This document shows positions 1 to 10,407 of a stretch of DNA of 64,000 nucleotides, piece by piece. The notes under the pieces are model-generated. The model did no database searches. It was not told the DNA's origin and saw only the letters and a list, made by a program, of their open reading frames with translations. The DNA is from Adiantum capillus-veneris (Eukaryota; Streptophyta; Polypodiopsida; Polypodiales; Pteridaceae), in assembly GCA_014529385.2 (NCBI GenBank), contig CM043953.1:72607872-72671871 (forward strand). The letters are read 5' to 3'. Positions within the stretch are counted from its first letter, which is position 1, and every line of letters starts with the position of its first letter. The translations under genes were made by a program, and so were the position numbers.

Positions 1-530
1 GAACGTCATCTCTTGGAGTGTATTGATTGTGGGATATGCAAAAGAGGAGCAGGGCAAAAATCTTTAGGTTGTTTTTAGCCGATGCAAATTGAGGGCCTCT
101 CTCCTAATGCAATCACATACGCGTGCATCTTGAAAGCAAGTGGCTCTATAGATGTTGGTATGGGCATAAAAATTCACGCTGATATTGTTAGTCAGGGGTT
201 GTTGAAAAAGATGTCGTGCTTGGAAATGCCTTGATTGACATGTTTGCTAAATGCGGTGCAGTGTAGAGAGCACCAGAACTTCTCAAAAAGCTTCCCGTCC
301 GGAGCTAGAATGCACCGATTGCAAGAGTTGCCCCATAGGGGGTAGTTTTTGCTAGATGCGAAACGATGGCCTCTCTCTCGATTGCGGGATTTTCTCCACA
401 AGGGCAACGCTAGAAACCTCTAGCCGTTTTCAACAGATGTGAATTGAGGGCTTGGGGATCTTCGAGAAAGATGTCGTGCTTGGCCGTGGTTTGATCAATA
501 TGTATGCCAGATGGGCCGCCCCAAAGACTA
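1..530 (+). pseudogene. Decayed pentatricopeptide-repeat (PPR) protein gene, internal fragment
   Basis: PPR proteins bind organellar RNA through tandem ~35-residue helical repeats. Reading across frames from base 1 gives NVISWSVLIVGYAK, then a stretch with PNAITYACILKASGSID and KIHADIVSQGLL, then KDVVLGNALIDMFAKCGA, which is the classic plant PLS-type PPR pattern. A second, more damaged repeat follows (SIAGFSPQGQR, KPLAVFNRC), and near 455-510 a third piece reads FEKDVVLGRGLINMYAR. The coding sense is broken by a TAG near base 69, a frame change near 205, a TAG near 265 and further shifts, so no functional protein is possible. The gene enters from beyond the left edge of the window. The repeat wording (DVVLGNALIDM, ACILKA, IHADIVSQGLL) is typical of the very large PPR families of seed-free plants. 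Family call is firm; clade is inference. Confidence 0.85.
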
Positions 531-1463
531 CGAGTTTTTGTATGTGTATGTGAGCTTACGGACGGATCATCCGGAAGATTCAACCTACCCTAAGACCACG
601 AACATCAAAACTAATGTAGGTAATGGTACGCATGATAGAAAAAGTGAATGTGGCAGTCGACATGTTGGCAAAAGTCGTGGAGGGGATGATGATGACACAA
701 CACATAATGGTGGGAAGGTGATGCAACAATGCAAGGGAATTCTGGCAACCAATCCATCCAACAATGTGCTTTATGCAGCCGACCAATAGCGAAGGTACAC
801 TTGTATTTCGTGTTTTGATTTCCTCTATGTGATCTCAAAAGTTCTTAGATTACATCATGTATACAATAAAGCAATAAATTTATATTATTTCTATTGCAAG
901 ATTTCAGATGAAGGTGACAAGGACTTGTTATGCCCAACAAAGGGACACACGGACAATACACCATGGCATGGCAACGTGGAATGATACATGTCTTTATAAA
1001 ACATCGGTAATGAGTTCTTCCTTGTACAATTATGATAGTTTTACAATAAAAAGTCCTTCCAACACTAGAGGATAAGCATAAGTCCCCCTTCAACACTGGA
1101 GGAGATACAAGTGGCGGGGGAAGGGCATGTTCCTTACGGTATCTTTATAAATGTGGAGAACAATGCCAACTCCACACCATACATATGTATGGTTTTTTTT
1201 TTGGGCACAAGCATCTCAAATGCACATAATGCATCTCGTTTCGTTTTTATTATAGTATAAAAATGTTTGCATCCATAATCTTTCATGCAAAATCTCATTT
1301 GTGGTGCGAGGTCATAGAGCTTTTGGCGAAAGCTTCGAGGAAAGATGCTCGTGAGTGGTAAAATCCACACCATATCACTTTTTTACTTCTTACCATATAC
1401 ATAGTGAAGCAATCAAGGCAAACTAGTTACCAAATTGTTGTCTTCAAGAGTGGATTTTGATTG
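531..1463. other. No recognisable gene
   Basis: AT-rich sequence with only short open frames. A 92-residue plus-strand frame at 511-789 runs out of the PPR remnant and shows no domain I recognise. No clear repeats or RNA genes seen. Confidence 0.5.
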
Positions 1464-1729
1464 TAATAAATCCAAGCTTTTGATGTGCTGAATTCGCATC
1501 AACAAATTCATCAAATTTGCTTTGCGACAAATTTGCATTGGTGATTGTGTACATTCTGAGTCGTCTTGTTGATTTTGGTGATCATTTAATTTTACCCATA
1601 ATAAATCCATGCTTTTGATGTGCTAAATTTGCATTAGCAAATTCGTGAAATTTGCTTTGCAACAAATTTGCTTTGGTGATTGTATACATTTTGAGACGTT
1701 TTGTTGATTTTGGTGATCATTTAATTTTG
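1464..1729. repeat. Tandem duplication, ~135-bp unit, two copies
   Basis: Two adjacent copies begin at 1464 and 1599, each opening with TAATAAATCCA and containing TTTTGATGTGCT, then an AAATTTGCTTTGC core, then GGTGATCATTTAATTTT at the end. Copies differ by scattered substitutions (for example AATTCGCATC versus AATTTGCATT), so the duplication is not very recent. No coding content. Confidence 0.85.
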
Positions 1730-2254
1730 GCTGTGTGTAAGCATACCTGCCATTTTGTTGTCCGCCATATTGCTAGAGAAGTTGGCGATCATAAGTGTGT
1801 AATGTGTTGCACCGTTTAGGTGCCTGCTATATTTAAGTGGCTACCAACTCCACATCGAAGTACTACAGACTGCCCTGCAACATATCAATGGCGGAAGCTC
1901 ATATGGCTATGTGTAATATAAAGTATCTTAGACGTGGACAACGTGTGCTATAGAAAAAAGCATTGCAAATTGATGTTGTATGATACATAAGAGGAAAATT
2001 GATACAAAAATGGGTATATAAGAGGGCCAGACTCTTTGTGAAAGAGCACGCAGGAGCAAGAGAGCTCACACATGCACGTGTACGTCACCTATAAGCCTCT
2101 AATGCCATCTTCTACAACCTTCATCAAGGAAGAGCGATTGAAGAATGGTGGGTTCTATTGTTGGTGATGGATCTTATGAGGGCTACAATCTACCATCTGT
2201 CTATAAATCAATGTGCTTCCTTTGTACCTTGTGTATGGGTGGGGGAAGCCGCAC
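1730..2254. other. No recognisable gene; right end is probably 3' flank of the J-domain gene
   Basis: AT-rich, non-coding by eye. The last part would carry the 3' untranslated region of the minus-strand J-domain gene ending at 2255. An LTR-like passage with TATATAAGAGGG near 2012-2025 has no partner copy in this window. Confidence 0.4.
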
Positions 2255-2917
2255 TTAGCACCAGCATTGATCAGTCTCCCAATTGCGCCCAAGTTTGGTA
2301 TGCATCGGCCGGGGCTGCATATTATTATAAGCTGCTTTGGAGAAGGCTGGCGAAGCGGCTGCAGTTCGAGCTGATGAGGATGTAGACGTGTAATTAGAGC
2401 TCCTCATATTCGCGGCCTGAACGGCCTTGATGGCGATGAGGCTTTGCTTCACGTCGTAAGCCGCCCTTGCGCTGGGATCGCTGAGCACAGCATACGCCGC
2501 TTGCACCTCACAGAAGAGCTTGGTCTTCTCCTCTTTCTTCTCTGCAGCAGCACGGTCCGGATGCAGCTCCATCGCCAGCCTGCGGTATGCTGCCTTGATC
2601 TGCTCCCCATTTGCTCCCGCAGGAACCTGCAACACTTCATACAGGCTGCTGCATCGATCGCGAGGCCATTCTGGCACCGTCCATGGCCCCTTGCAGCTCC
2701 TGCTGCTGCTGGTTGTAGAGCGGAAATCTTGTCCTGCAGGCGCGCCTGGCGTTCTACTGCGGTAATCTGAAGATAATGGCGGAGCGCCATTATTGTCGGC
2801 ACGATTTCTGGATGCAGAATTTGCAGCACAGAAGGAATGTGCAGATGCAAAGCGGAAGAGGCGCGCCGAGGTAACAGAAGTCATTAGAGTGTGAAGGAGG
2901 AAACTGATTAGGGACAC
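2255..2917 (-). CDS. J-domain (DnaJ/HSP40-like) protein, probably plastid-targeted
   Basis: A 220-residue intronless open frame. J proteins stimulate the ATPase of HSP70 partners through a four-helix J domain with an invariant His-Pro-Asp loop. Here the J domain spans about residues 90-155: SLYEVLQVPAGAN begins helix I, IKAAYRRLAMELHPD gives helix II and the HPD tripeptide (residues 119-121), and VQAAYAVLSDPSARAAYD forms helices III-IV. No Gly/Phe region or zinc-finger domain follows, so this is a type III (class C) J protein. Residues 1-75 are rich in Ser, Arg and Ala with few acidic residues, as in a plastid or mitochondrial transit peptide. Length and layout match the small plant proteins called chaperone DnaJ 11, chloroplastic. 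The ATG at 2917 is the most upstream start in frame and has a TATA box about 150 bp upstream. Long antisense frames over it are shadows. Targeting is inferred. Confidence 0.9.
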   Translation of the reverse strand: MSLISFLLHTLMTSVTSARLFRFASAHSFCAANSASRNRADNNGAPPLSSDYRSRTPGAPAGQDFRSTTSSSRSCKGPWTVPEWPRDRCSSLYEVLQVPAGANGEQIKAAYRRLAMELHPDRAAAEKKEEKTKLFCEVQAAYAVLSDPSARAAYDVKQSLIAIKAVQAANMRSSNYTSTSSSARTAAASPAFSKAAYNNMQPRPMHTKLGRNWETDQCWC

Positions 2918-3065
2918 AGTTGCAGTGAAAGCTTGATTAAAGAGGCGCTAATCACACTTGCAGTGTATCAAAGAAGGCAGGGTGAGTGTAATTAATGACA
3001 AGTGCTGCGTAATCAAGGAAAATGCGACTCTGAATGGTGGATGGGGAGGGCGACGTAAATGGCGC

Positions 3066-3074
3066 CCTTTTATA
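3066..3074 (-). promoter_or_regulatory. TATA box of the J-domain gene
   Basis: The minus strand reads TATAAAAGG here, about 150 bp upstream of the J-protein start codon, implying transcription start near 3040 and a 5' untranslated leader of roughly 120 nt. Position and sequence are as in plant TATA promoters; function is inferred. Confidence 0.6.
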
Positions 3075-3380
3075 TTTGACATGCTTGCAGCGAGTCCTAA
3101 ACCATGGCCGCACACGGAAACCATCTAAGCCCCAACGTCATCTAGAAACGTCATCTAGAAAGTCAAGTTTGTGCCTAAACTAATCAAGAAATCTCCTTGA
3201 CAACAGTACTCATTGCCGGGCACTAGGTCTCTCATGCAGCTTTACAACCAAGCTTTGTTTGGGCCTTGGAAGGTACTCTTGTGATGTCTTGAGTTCACAT
3301 AGCTTTACAATTAAGCTTAGCTGGCCTTGCACTCCACTCACATCATGAGAACATGGGCCCAGAATGTCTAATCCTCCCCT

Positions 3381-3402
3381 CCCCCCCCCCCCCCCCCCCC
3401 CC
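3381..3402. repeat. C22 homopolymer
   Basis: An uninterrupted run of 22 C at the left edge of the inverted-repeat element. The run length may be unreliable in the assembly. Confidence 0.9.
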
Positions 3403-3478
3403 AACTAAGTGACATAGACATGGAAGGGTGGGATCTACGGGCGGGGGATTGTGGGCCGTAGATTTGGGTGGCGGCGCT

Positions 3479-3510
3479 AAAAGTAATCTAGGGTACCCTA
3501 GATTACTTTT
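3479..3510. repeat. Perfect 32-bp palindrome
   Basis: The half-site AAAAGTAATCTAGGGT is followed immediately by its exact reverse complement, centred on GGGTACCC (3491-3498). The same half-site recurs in both orientations between 3651 and 3724, where the block TTTACCTTAGATTACAAAAG also forms a small hairpin. Confidence 0.95.
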
Positions 3511-3576
3511 GGTTGTCGGTGTTTTGTATATGTGTTTTAAATAAATTAAGCCCCCCCACATTTAAGAAAGCACGCA

Positions 3577-3631
3577 TCGCAAAGTGGTTAGGGCATGCGC
3601 CTCTCATGGGTGAGGTTACAAGTTCAAACCC
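3577..3631 (+). promoter_or_regulatory. tRNA-derived Pol III promoter (A and B boxes), SINE-like head
   Basis: TCGCAAAGTGGTTAGGGCA (3577-3595) matches the tRNA A box and AGTTCAAACCC (3621-3631) matches the B box, about 25 bp apart as in short tRNAs. CCTC/GAGG can pair around a TCATGGGT loop as an anticodon arm. The T stem does not pair properly and the acceptor ends do not match, so this is a tRNA-derived SINE-type head and not a functional tRNA gene. Confidence 0.65.
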
Positions 3632-3999
3632 CACGCCCGCAAAATGGTGTACCTTAGATTACTTTCGAAACACGGGACCCTAGATTACTTTTTACCTTAG
3701 ATTACAAAAGTAATCTAGGGTACCCGCATTCCAGATCTACGGCCCACAATCCCCCCGTCGACGTAGATCCCACCCTTCCATGTCCATGTCACTTAGTCCC
3801 AAGGCACGCCCCCCTCCCTCGAAAAAAAAAAACACCACAAATAAGTGCGCTTTACTTTTTTACTCTTCACCTTGGCCAAATAGACCACATTTCCATAGCT
3901 TTTCGTACCCTTTTATCTAATCCTCGGATGCAAAATATCCAAGAATTTTGACACTTTGAAATATTGGTTGCCTTCAAAACCAGTGGCAACTTCCAATTG

Positions 4000-4320
4000 T
4001 CTCCGAAATAGCTCTATGGAAACTATTTTTTTTGTACTTACATCTTATTTCAATGCCTTTAGCTTCGCACATGCTTCCTCCGGAGAAAGCAACTTTCAAA
4101 ACTTTCCCATAAATTGAGTTCACAATCCCTTCCATGTACTTTGATAATCGCCCTTTAGACCATCAAGCTAGACCTTTGCTTGTCTTCACATTATTAGCGG
4201 CACCTTCTGTAACTTCTCCTTGTCTATTGTTATGGACATTGACAACATCCATAGCTTGAAATCTGCTACCCAATAATCTTTAGGATCTTCAACTCCTATG
4301 AAAATTGGACCAATGCTTGG
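4000..4320 (-). pseudogene. Possible remnant of a retrotransposon gag
   Basis: Reading the minus strand leftward from about 4320 gives a passage with PIFIGVEDPKDYWVADF, then EKLQKVPLIM, then after damage GLKGDYQSTWKGL and QFMGKF. The order (target-set phrase, aromatic-rich helix, EKLQKVP, then W-rich segment) resembles the capsid region of plant Ty3/gypsy gag. Stops interrupt it and no pol or LTR is visible next to it. Low-confidence call based only on visual resemblance. Confidence 0.35.
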
Positions 4321-7300
4321 CACCATCATCTTCATCAACTCTTGATCTGAACACCAAGCAATTCACAAACAACCCTTCGTCTTCAAAACCTAATATTTTC
4401 AACCAAGGAGCTTCTCAGTGGGAGCACCAGAAGATGGAAGGGGGGAAAGGGGAAACACACCCGACAACACACACATGCCTCTCTAGTATAGCTCAAGTGG
4501 AATCACAACACTCAAATCCGCTTAAAAAACACATCGAACAACAAAAATTGACAGCAACACTTTGATTGCACACTCTTGAGCACACAATCACACACAAAAG
4601 CACCGCTGACTGCATTCCATTCATATCACCTCTGTGTGTGTGCACGCGCACACCAATTGGCTCAAGGGGCTCACACATGCATACACACGCCAACATCGTA
4701 CCTTGCACAAAAGAAGAGAAAAGAAAAGGGGATGGAGCTAGGAAGACGATGCCAGAGAAGATGAAATCAAAGCTTGCTTTGTTCCAATGTGATGGGGCTA
4801 TAGTGGAGCATACAAAAAAAAGGCTCCCGTAGAGCTCTCTCTCCATCTCTATTCTACATGTAGCCCCAAAATATAGCAAAGTATGAAAACTAAATATCGC
4901 CCAATCGGTGTTGAAAACACGTTTAAAAGAAATTTTATTGAATAGCACTATTAGGTATCCCTCATGCAGTAGAGTTGGTCTCTTACCCACTTTCCTCTCT
5001 ATCAGTGGCCACGTGGTCGCAAGCTACCCAATGCCCCTTGCATGATTGAAGAGGCATTTCACACAAAACCCTTTTTTCCAAGCATCAAATGTGTGCCTAT
5101 ACTTCAAAGCCAAAACACTATATACCTTTCTAAAATGAACTTTGGATAATTATGGTGATTACGACTAGCTTTAGGGGTGGTTCACATTGCTAATACTTAC
5201 CCTACTTCTCATGCAAAATGTCATGAGATGTCCAAAACATCAAATCAACACTTTTTTTTCACACCAACTTAGTGAATACTCCTTTCTCACCCAAGAGCCT
5301 AAGAGACTATCCCACCGGTCCAAAATTTAACATATAGGTCTCAGGTTGATACCTTAGTATCCCCAAATCTTGCAACATAGATAACCAAACCAATAGACAC
5401 GTACGTGTGAATCGCCAGCTATGTGTGAGAAGAAGGATCACTCTAGAATTAATTAGATAATGACTATGAGAGAATGTTTCACTAGCTTAAGCAACTACCA
5501 AACGATTTTACACGCTATGTTCTAATCCTATCACAAAATTAGCAAGAACCTCACATTAATGTCAATACGAGGGACATATATACCTGAACAGGGCATGGAG
5601 GAAACAAGAACTTGGACGGCCCTTGAAAAACAATATCAATGCAAGCTACAATCAAACACCCACTCTCAAATGATCCCAAAATCATCAGAGGCTAGACTAT
5701 AGCTGCGAGTCAATCTCTATCGTTTCATTTGCAAAATGATACCCAAATACAACCAGTTTTGTAAGGATGATAATCCCAACTAGGACAACCAATCATGTGG
5801 TCTCAAATTCACCAAGTAACATGCAATTACAAAAAGGATACTAGACTTTATCCCTAAATTTAGCAGGTCAAATTGACATTAAGGTATCTTCTCGATATAC
5901 TATGGCTTAATAATGTTGATCTCTACCTAATGCATCTGAGAGTTTTTGAAATGCATGCCTAAAGTATGAGATATGATGACAAATAGCTTGTAGGGAGTCT
6001 CAAACCAGCTTGATAAATAGTGCAAAAGATTTACATCAATGTGTAGGGCCTTCACTCGACAACACGTAACAATGCTTGTAATCAAAATGCAATAATGTAT
6101 GAGAGCGAAATGGGAAAATAAAGCCCAAAAATACATGTAGTCCACTACCTACACTCAACAAAGGTTATCTCATTAATAACTTATGTAAACAGGTTACAAA
6201 AATGACCTTTGTACTTGGGCCAAGTTTTAGGCTTCGATCGTTGGCCCAAAATGGCTTAAGACTTTTCACAATTAGTGATAGTGATAAATACAAATTGGAA
6301 GCTAGTAGCCCTGACTTAATGACAATGGCCGATAATTACATCCAAAATTTAAAAAGAGCAAGTCAAGATAACAAACTCAAGAGGTTAAGATCATATATTA
6401 ATGGGGAAATTACAAAGTATGGAAACATTAATCTTTAATGGACGGCTCCACCACTGATTGCATTCCACAAAATAGCTCAGATGGAGAAGAGTGGAAGTAC
6501 CTCAAACAAAGTCACCTACATCAGCCTGATAGATGGTGTGTTAAAAGTGAACAAATTTGATAAGGTTCTTGCCACCCTAACTCAAACAAAGGCTTGTCAT
6601 ATTGCAAACAAAGGTGGGCATGGGAGGTAGTGGCAGACATGCAAAAAGAGATTAAGCCTAAAGTGAAGTGGGAGGAGTAAATTCGGTTATAAATGGTGTA
6701 GAGATGAAGACATTGAAGGGAAATTTGAAGGTACAATGTATGGTATGGGATGCACAATGTTAGCCGGGTTACTGCATGTTTTGGATTAGAATGGTGAATC
6801 CTTTAGAGTAGTGGATGCTATACTAATTATTACAGAAAGAATTTTGAGCCGTGGAACCTACTATGTTGGCTAAAAGATGCATGTGAAAGGGAAACTTGTG
6901 AAGTTTGATGCAAAAAATAGGGAATCAAGTGTGTGGGTTGTGAGCATGCAAGTGGAATTTTGTAAGGATGCAATGTGTTGTTGAAACATGTAATTGTGTT
7001 GAGTGATGTACGTAGTACAATGAGAGAGTCTAGGTTGAGAGCTTGCTATATAAAAAGGGTTCATACATTTTGTTTGCTATGAAAACTTGGTATGGGGGAA
7101 TCAAATGTCAAGAGGAATAAATGGTGCATACAATGAAGGAAAAGGAAACAACTATGACATGGAGTCCATAACAACAAGAAGTTGAGTCAAATGGCATCAG
7201 CTTAAAGGTATGACTTGAGTTGCATTTGGAGCTAGCACATGGATAGTTGAGCTTTGTTGTAAGTAGGTCAGCCCCCCACTCTTATGCGTGCATGTGTGTA

Positions 7301-8383
7301 TGCATGCACACACGCAATGAATACAATAGTCGATGACTTGGGGGAGGAGGTTAGCACCTTTGCTTGATGCATGGAGGTATCCAACATTTAGCAATTTTTC
7401 AAGCACTTTAATGTAGAGTATAGAAGTGCCTCTTTAGAGTGGGTTTTTTATAATTTTGAAATAGGAATTGCTTAAATCTTTAAAAACTTTCAATATTGAT
7501 TTTGAAAAAATCTCTTTGAAAAGACAAATCCAAATTTATATCTTGGAGAGCTCTATAATTACCATTTTTCTTTGGTTAGATGCACTTGAATTGGACCACC
7601 TATATAGAGTAGAAAGTCTTTTGACTTCCCATTGCCAAAAGGCTTTTCATTTTTTTTTGGGACAACTCACAGTATGTGAGTGATTTGAACTAAAACCAAA
7701 AAATTACTTGTTGGCTTGTCGACCCTAGCTCTCTCTGCTTCTTGATAGCCCTGGTGGCACTGCATGAGTCGCGAGTGCTCCGGGTGGGTTTTCCACGGGT
7801 TGAGGCCGTGGAGGCGGGTTGGGGTGATGCTGTAGGTGGTAGATTGGCCAGCATAGGGATTGGATTTTCTTTGTAGTAGAGAGTCGAAGATCACTCTGGA
7901 GGGGAACATTTGACGGATTGTCGTGGCTTGAAAACCCAGTAGTTTTTTGGCTATGAGGCTGGGTAGCCACCCGCTTCTCTTCACGGGGAGAAACTAGCAC
8001 GCCAGGACGTGGTCTGGTTGTGTTGCATGGGGGTGAAAGGGGCACAAGATTCTCTGATGATGGCAGGGAGTGTGTGGTGGAAACCCTTTCCTTTCCTTGA
8101 TTTTGTGGTCCTTGTCGAAGTGCTGGGTTCTATGGATTGGTGCATGGCCTTTGTGGTGCTGTCTGGTCATGATAATTTTCATGGTGTGCTGCACCATTGA
8201 ATCTGTTGTGCTGCTACGATCGACGGGAGTTGGAGTCGTGGCAGGGTCCTTCCCTAGATGGAAACGATTGTAGCAGTCAAGTTTTTCTAAGAAGGCGCTC
8301 GGATCGCCTCAATAGCCCGTTGATTTGATCCTTCTACGGCTTAACTATGGCTCCATCCCGGCGGTTGGTGTTTGTCGGAGCCT
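4321..8383. other. Intergenic, no recognisable gene
   Basis: Mostly AT-rich DNA with scattered short frames on both strands and no family I recognise. The 78-residue plus frame at 6202-6438 and the 165-residue minus frame at 4493-4990 have no visible domain or conserved motif. 7690-8383 is more GC-rich, which may reflect an old retroelement tail leading into the foldback at 8384, but nothing in it is diagnostic. Confidence 0.4.
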
Positions 8384-8847
8384 GGTATGGTGATGGAGCT
8401 CATGGCTCCCCCCTTATTCGGCGTTATGTTCTGCTCATCTCGATAAGCGATCTTTGATTTGTGGTTGTAACATGATGGTTACTTTGTTTGGATTGTATCT
8501 TGGGCGAGGACTCCCTGTACTGCCCTGTTGTTTTGTTGAGTATGTTGATGTATTCCATGGCTCGGTATGAGCATGGATGGTATTGTAAATTTTTGGTTTT
8601 AAGTCAATTTGTGAGTTTTGAAAAAGAAAAAACTAAAAAATTACATTACCATTTATGCTTATATCGAGCCATGAATTCATCAACATACCCAACAAAACAA
8701 GATGTTCAGGGCTTTAGGGAGCCCTTACCCAAGATACAACCCATACAAAGTAACCATCATATTACAACCACCTATCAGAGACTGCTCACCAAGAAGAGCA
8801 GAACATAACGCCGAATAAGGGGGGATTTGCGAGCTCCATCACCATAC
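8384..8847. repeat. Large imperfect inverted repeat (foldback), ~210-bp arms
   Basis: The left arm (about 8384-8593) begins GGTATGGTGATGGAGCTC. The right arm (about 8636-8847) is its inverted copy, ending GAGCTCCATCACCATAC. Both arms carry CCTTATTCGGCGTTATGTTCTG in opposite orientations and matching blocks for ATGATGGTTACTTTGT and ATGGCTCG. The arms differ by many substitutions and small indels and are separated by an A-rich loop of about 40 bp. It could be two head-to-head retroelement tails or a foldback element. Confidence 0.75.
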
Positions 8848-8851
8848 GGGG

Positions 8852-8854
<3 letters not shown>

Positions 8855-8916
<62 letters not shown>
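8855..8916. repeat. (AG)31 microsatellite
   Basis: Pure AG dinucleotide run of about 62 nt between the foldback and the LTR element that follows. Confidence 0.95.
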
Positions 8917-8918
<2 letters not shown>

Positions 8919-8938
8919 AAATTAGATTAGATAAGTAA

Positions 8939-9091
8939 TGTCATGCCAAGGGTAGGACTAGACGGGAACGGCCCGGGCAATGTGCCGGACACACATGCAG
9001 TAAAGGGGTCTATATATGGAAGAGGGCCAGGGGCCTATATATAGGATGGTTGGGAGGTTATTCGCATGTCTGTCTACCCGCTGGTCTAACA
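8939..9091 (+). repeat. 5' LTR (153 bp)
   Basis: Begins TGTCATGCCAAGG and ends CTGGTCTAACA. It contains CTATATATAGG near its right third, a plausible TATA box. Preceded by target duplication AGTAA (8934-8938). Confidence 0.9.
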
Positions 9092-9092
9092 T

Positions 9093-9104
9093 TGGTATCA
9101 GAGC
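9093..9104 (+). other. Primer-binding site, initiator Met-tRNA
   Basis: TGGTATCAGAGC, one base after the 5' LTR, is the standard complement of the 3' end of plant initiator Met-tRNA used to prime minus-strand DNA synthesis. Confidence 0.9.
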
Positions 9105-9174
9105 AAGGTGGAGAGGAGGGGGCAGCAAGGAGCTATGGAGGAGGGAAGCATGGCGTTCTCTTTGGAAGCATGGC

Positions 9175-9176
<2 letters not shown>

Positions 9177-9249
<73 letters not shown>
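9177..9249. repeat. (TC)n microsatellite, ~73 nt
   Basis: Pure TC dinucleotide run inside the leader of the LTR element, 73 bp after the primer-binding site. Ser-Leu and Arg-Glu repeat frames across it are artefacts of this repeat. Confidence 0.95.
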
Positions 9250-9252
<3 letters not shown>

Positions 9253-10167
9253 CATGGAGGAGACGAATTCGGTGAAGGAATCGGTGAAGGAATCATGGAG
9301 AAAGGTCGTGGCCCTCATGCTTCTTTGCATGGATTTGCATGAGTTTGCATGCGGTGCCATGGAGAAGTGGAGGAGAAGCCGAAACTATCGAGCGTGTGAA
9401 GGGAAGCTAAGCCGGGAAAGGGGCCGTGGTCGGACCTGCGTCAAATCGGTCGAGGTTAGGCTCAGTTGGAGCGCCTTGGCGAGGAGGTGAAGTTCCGACC
9501 CTGCAGCAGGCCCAAATTCCGCCCACAAGGCAAGCTATAGAAAGATTTTCCCCAGCGCACGCGGCCGAAGTTGTTTGCAGACAGAGCTCATTACTTTTTT
9601 CTTTTTTAGGGCTCTCTTTTTGGTCCGTCCACACTCAGCCAAATTTGGTGCCCTTCACAAGGTCCTGTGCATACGCAGCTAGTGCCGACACTCTTCGGAG
9701 GTTGTTCCGGCTTTCCTCTTCGATTTGGTATGCTTCATCAACACAACTTGCGGTTGATTGTGCCCATTTCCGCAGTCCGCCTCTGCTGCGACACAGCTTT
9801 TGAAAGTTTCGGCATGACGACAAGCCATCGATTGGTCACCTTTCACCGTTTTTGTGCTTGCATACGATGCCAATTGCATCGGCCGACTCTGAAATTTGAT
9901 TTGCATGTTTCAACTTCTCGACGACTGCAGATTTTGAGGACACGTTTCAAAGATTTACTGGTGTTTTGCATACGACGCAAACAAGCTTATCGGCCGCTCG
10001 AATTTGCTCGGTGACTTCAAGTGATTCATCGACTGCCGATTCGATTCTTCTTTTCAAGCTATTCTTGGTTGATTCAACACCGGCGTTCTTACGAAGAACA
10101 AGGAAGCCAGGATTACGTGCAATAAGGTACGAGTTGGTGTTTATTTTCCCTCTCTTTGCATTAACAC

Positions 10168-10407
10168 GTGTTTACCAGGGCCAGTGAGAATGTACCACCT
10201 TCCCACACGTTTGATTTTGAGCAAGTCCCTCAAAATCCGGTAGCTACGAACGTTGCCGATACTAGCATGCATGATACCGATGATCTAGGAGATCATGGTC
10301 TTTTTGATTTAGCCGCTTTCAAGACTTTGGAACAACGCCAAAGTTTACTTGAAAGTAACTTTAATGCCTTAAATGCAAATGTTACCCATCTCACGGAATT
10401 AATCTGA
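10168..10407 (+). pseudogene. Short ORF in the LTR element, possible gag N-terminal remnant
   Basis: A 79-residue frame, acidic at first (SMHDTDDLGDHGLFDL) and then a Gln/Leu/Asn-rich helical tail (TLEQRQSLLESNFNALNANV). It sits where gag would start, after a leader of about 1 kb. It ends in a stop with no capsid or zinc-knuckle region after it, so at most it is the N-terminus of a lost gag. No family match is claimed. Confidence 0.35.

Larger units (their letters stand above)
3404..3797. mobile_element. Terminal-inverted-repeat element (MITE-like), ~394 bp, with internal tRNA-like segment
   Basis: The left arm (3404-3463) starts ACTAAGTGACAT and the right arm (3734-3797) ends ATGTCACTTAGT. 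The arms are inverted copies over about 60 bp with a few mismatches and one small indel (both contain GGAAGGGTGGGATCTAC and GATTGTGGGCCGTAGAT in the same sense after inversion). Between them are several copies of CCTAGATTACTTTT in both orientations and a tRNA-like block. No open frame, so it would be non-autonomous. I cannot see a convincing target-site duplication because the left edge is a C homopolymer, so superfamily is undetermined. Confidence 0.75.

Noticed and set aside
1890-2150. LTR edge suggested by TATATAAGAGGG and the following leader-like sequence
   Set aside because: No second copy, primer site or purine tract nearby to support an LTR.
2444-2850. Overlapping frames on both strands over the J-domain gene (108, 81 and 133 residues)
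   Set aside because: Shadows of the GC-rich J-domain coding sequence; they contain no domain and the J-domain frame explains the region.
3570-3640. Functional tRNA gene
   Set aside because: A and B boxes are good but the T stem and acceptor stem do not pair and it sits inside an inverted-repeat element; a tRNA-derived head is the better reading.
6202-6438. 78-residue plus-strand frame as a gene
   Set aside because: No recognisable motif, no conserved neighbours, and length is within chance expectation for AT-rich DNA.
9016-9490. Frames with long Ser-Leu or Arg-Glu repeats
   Set aside because: Pure artefact of the (TC)n microsatellite at 9177-9249.
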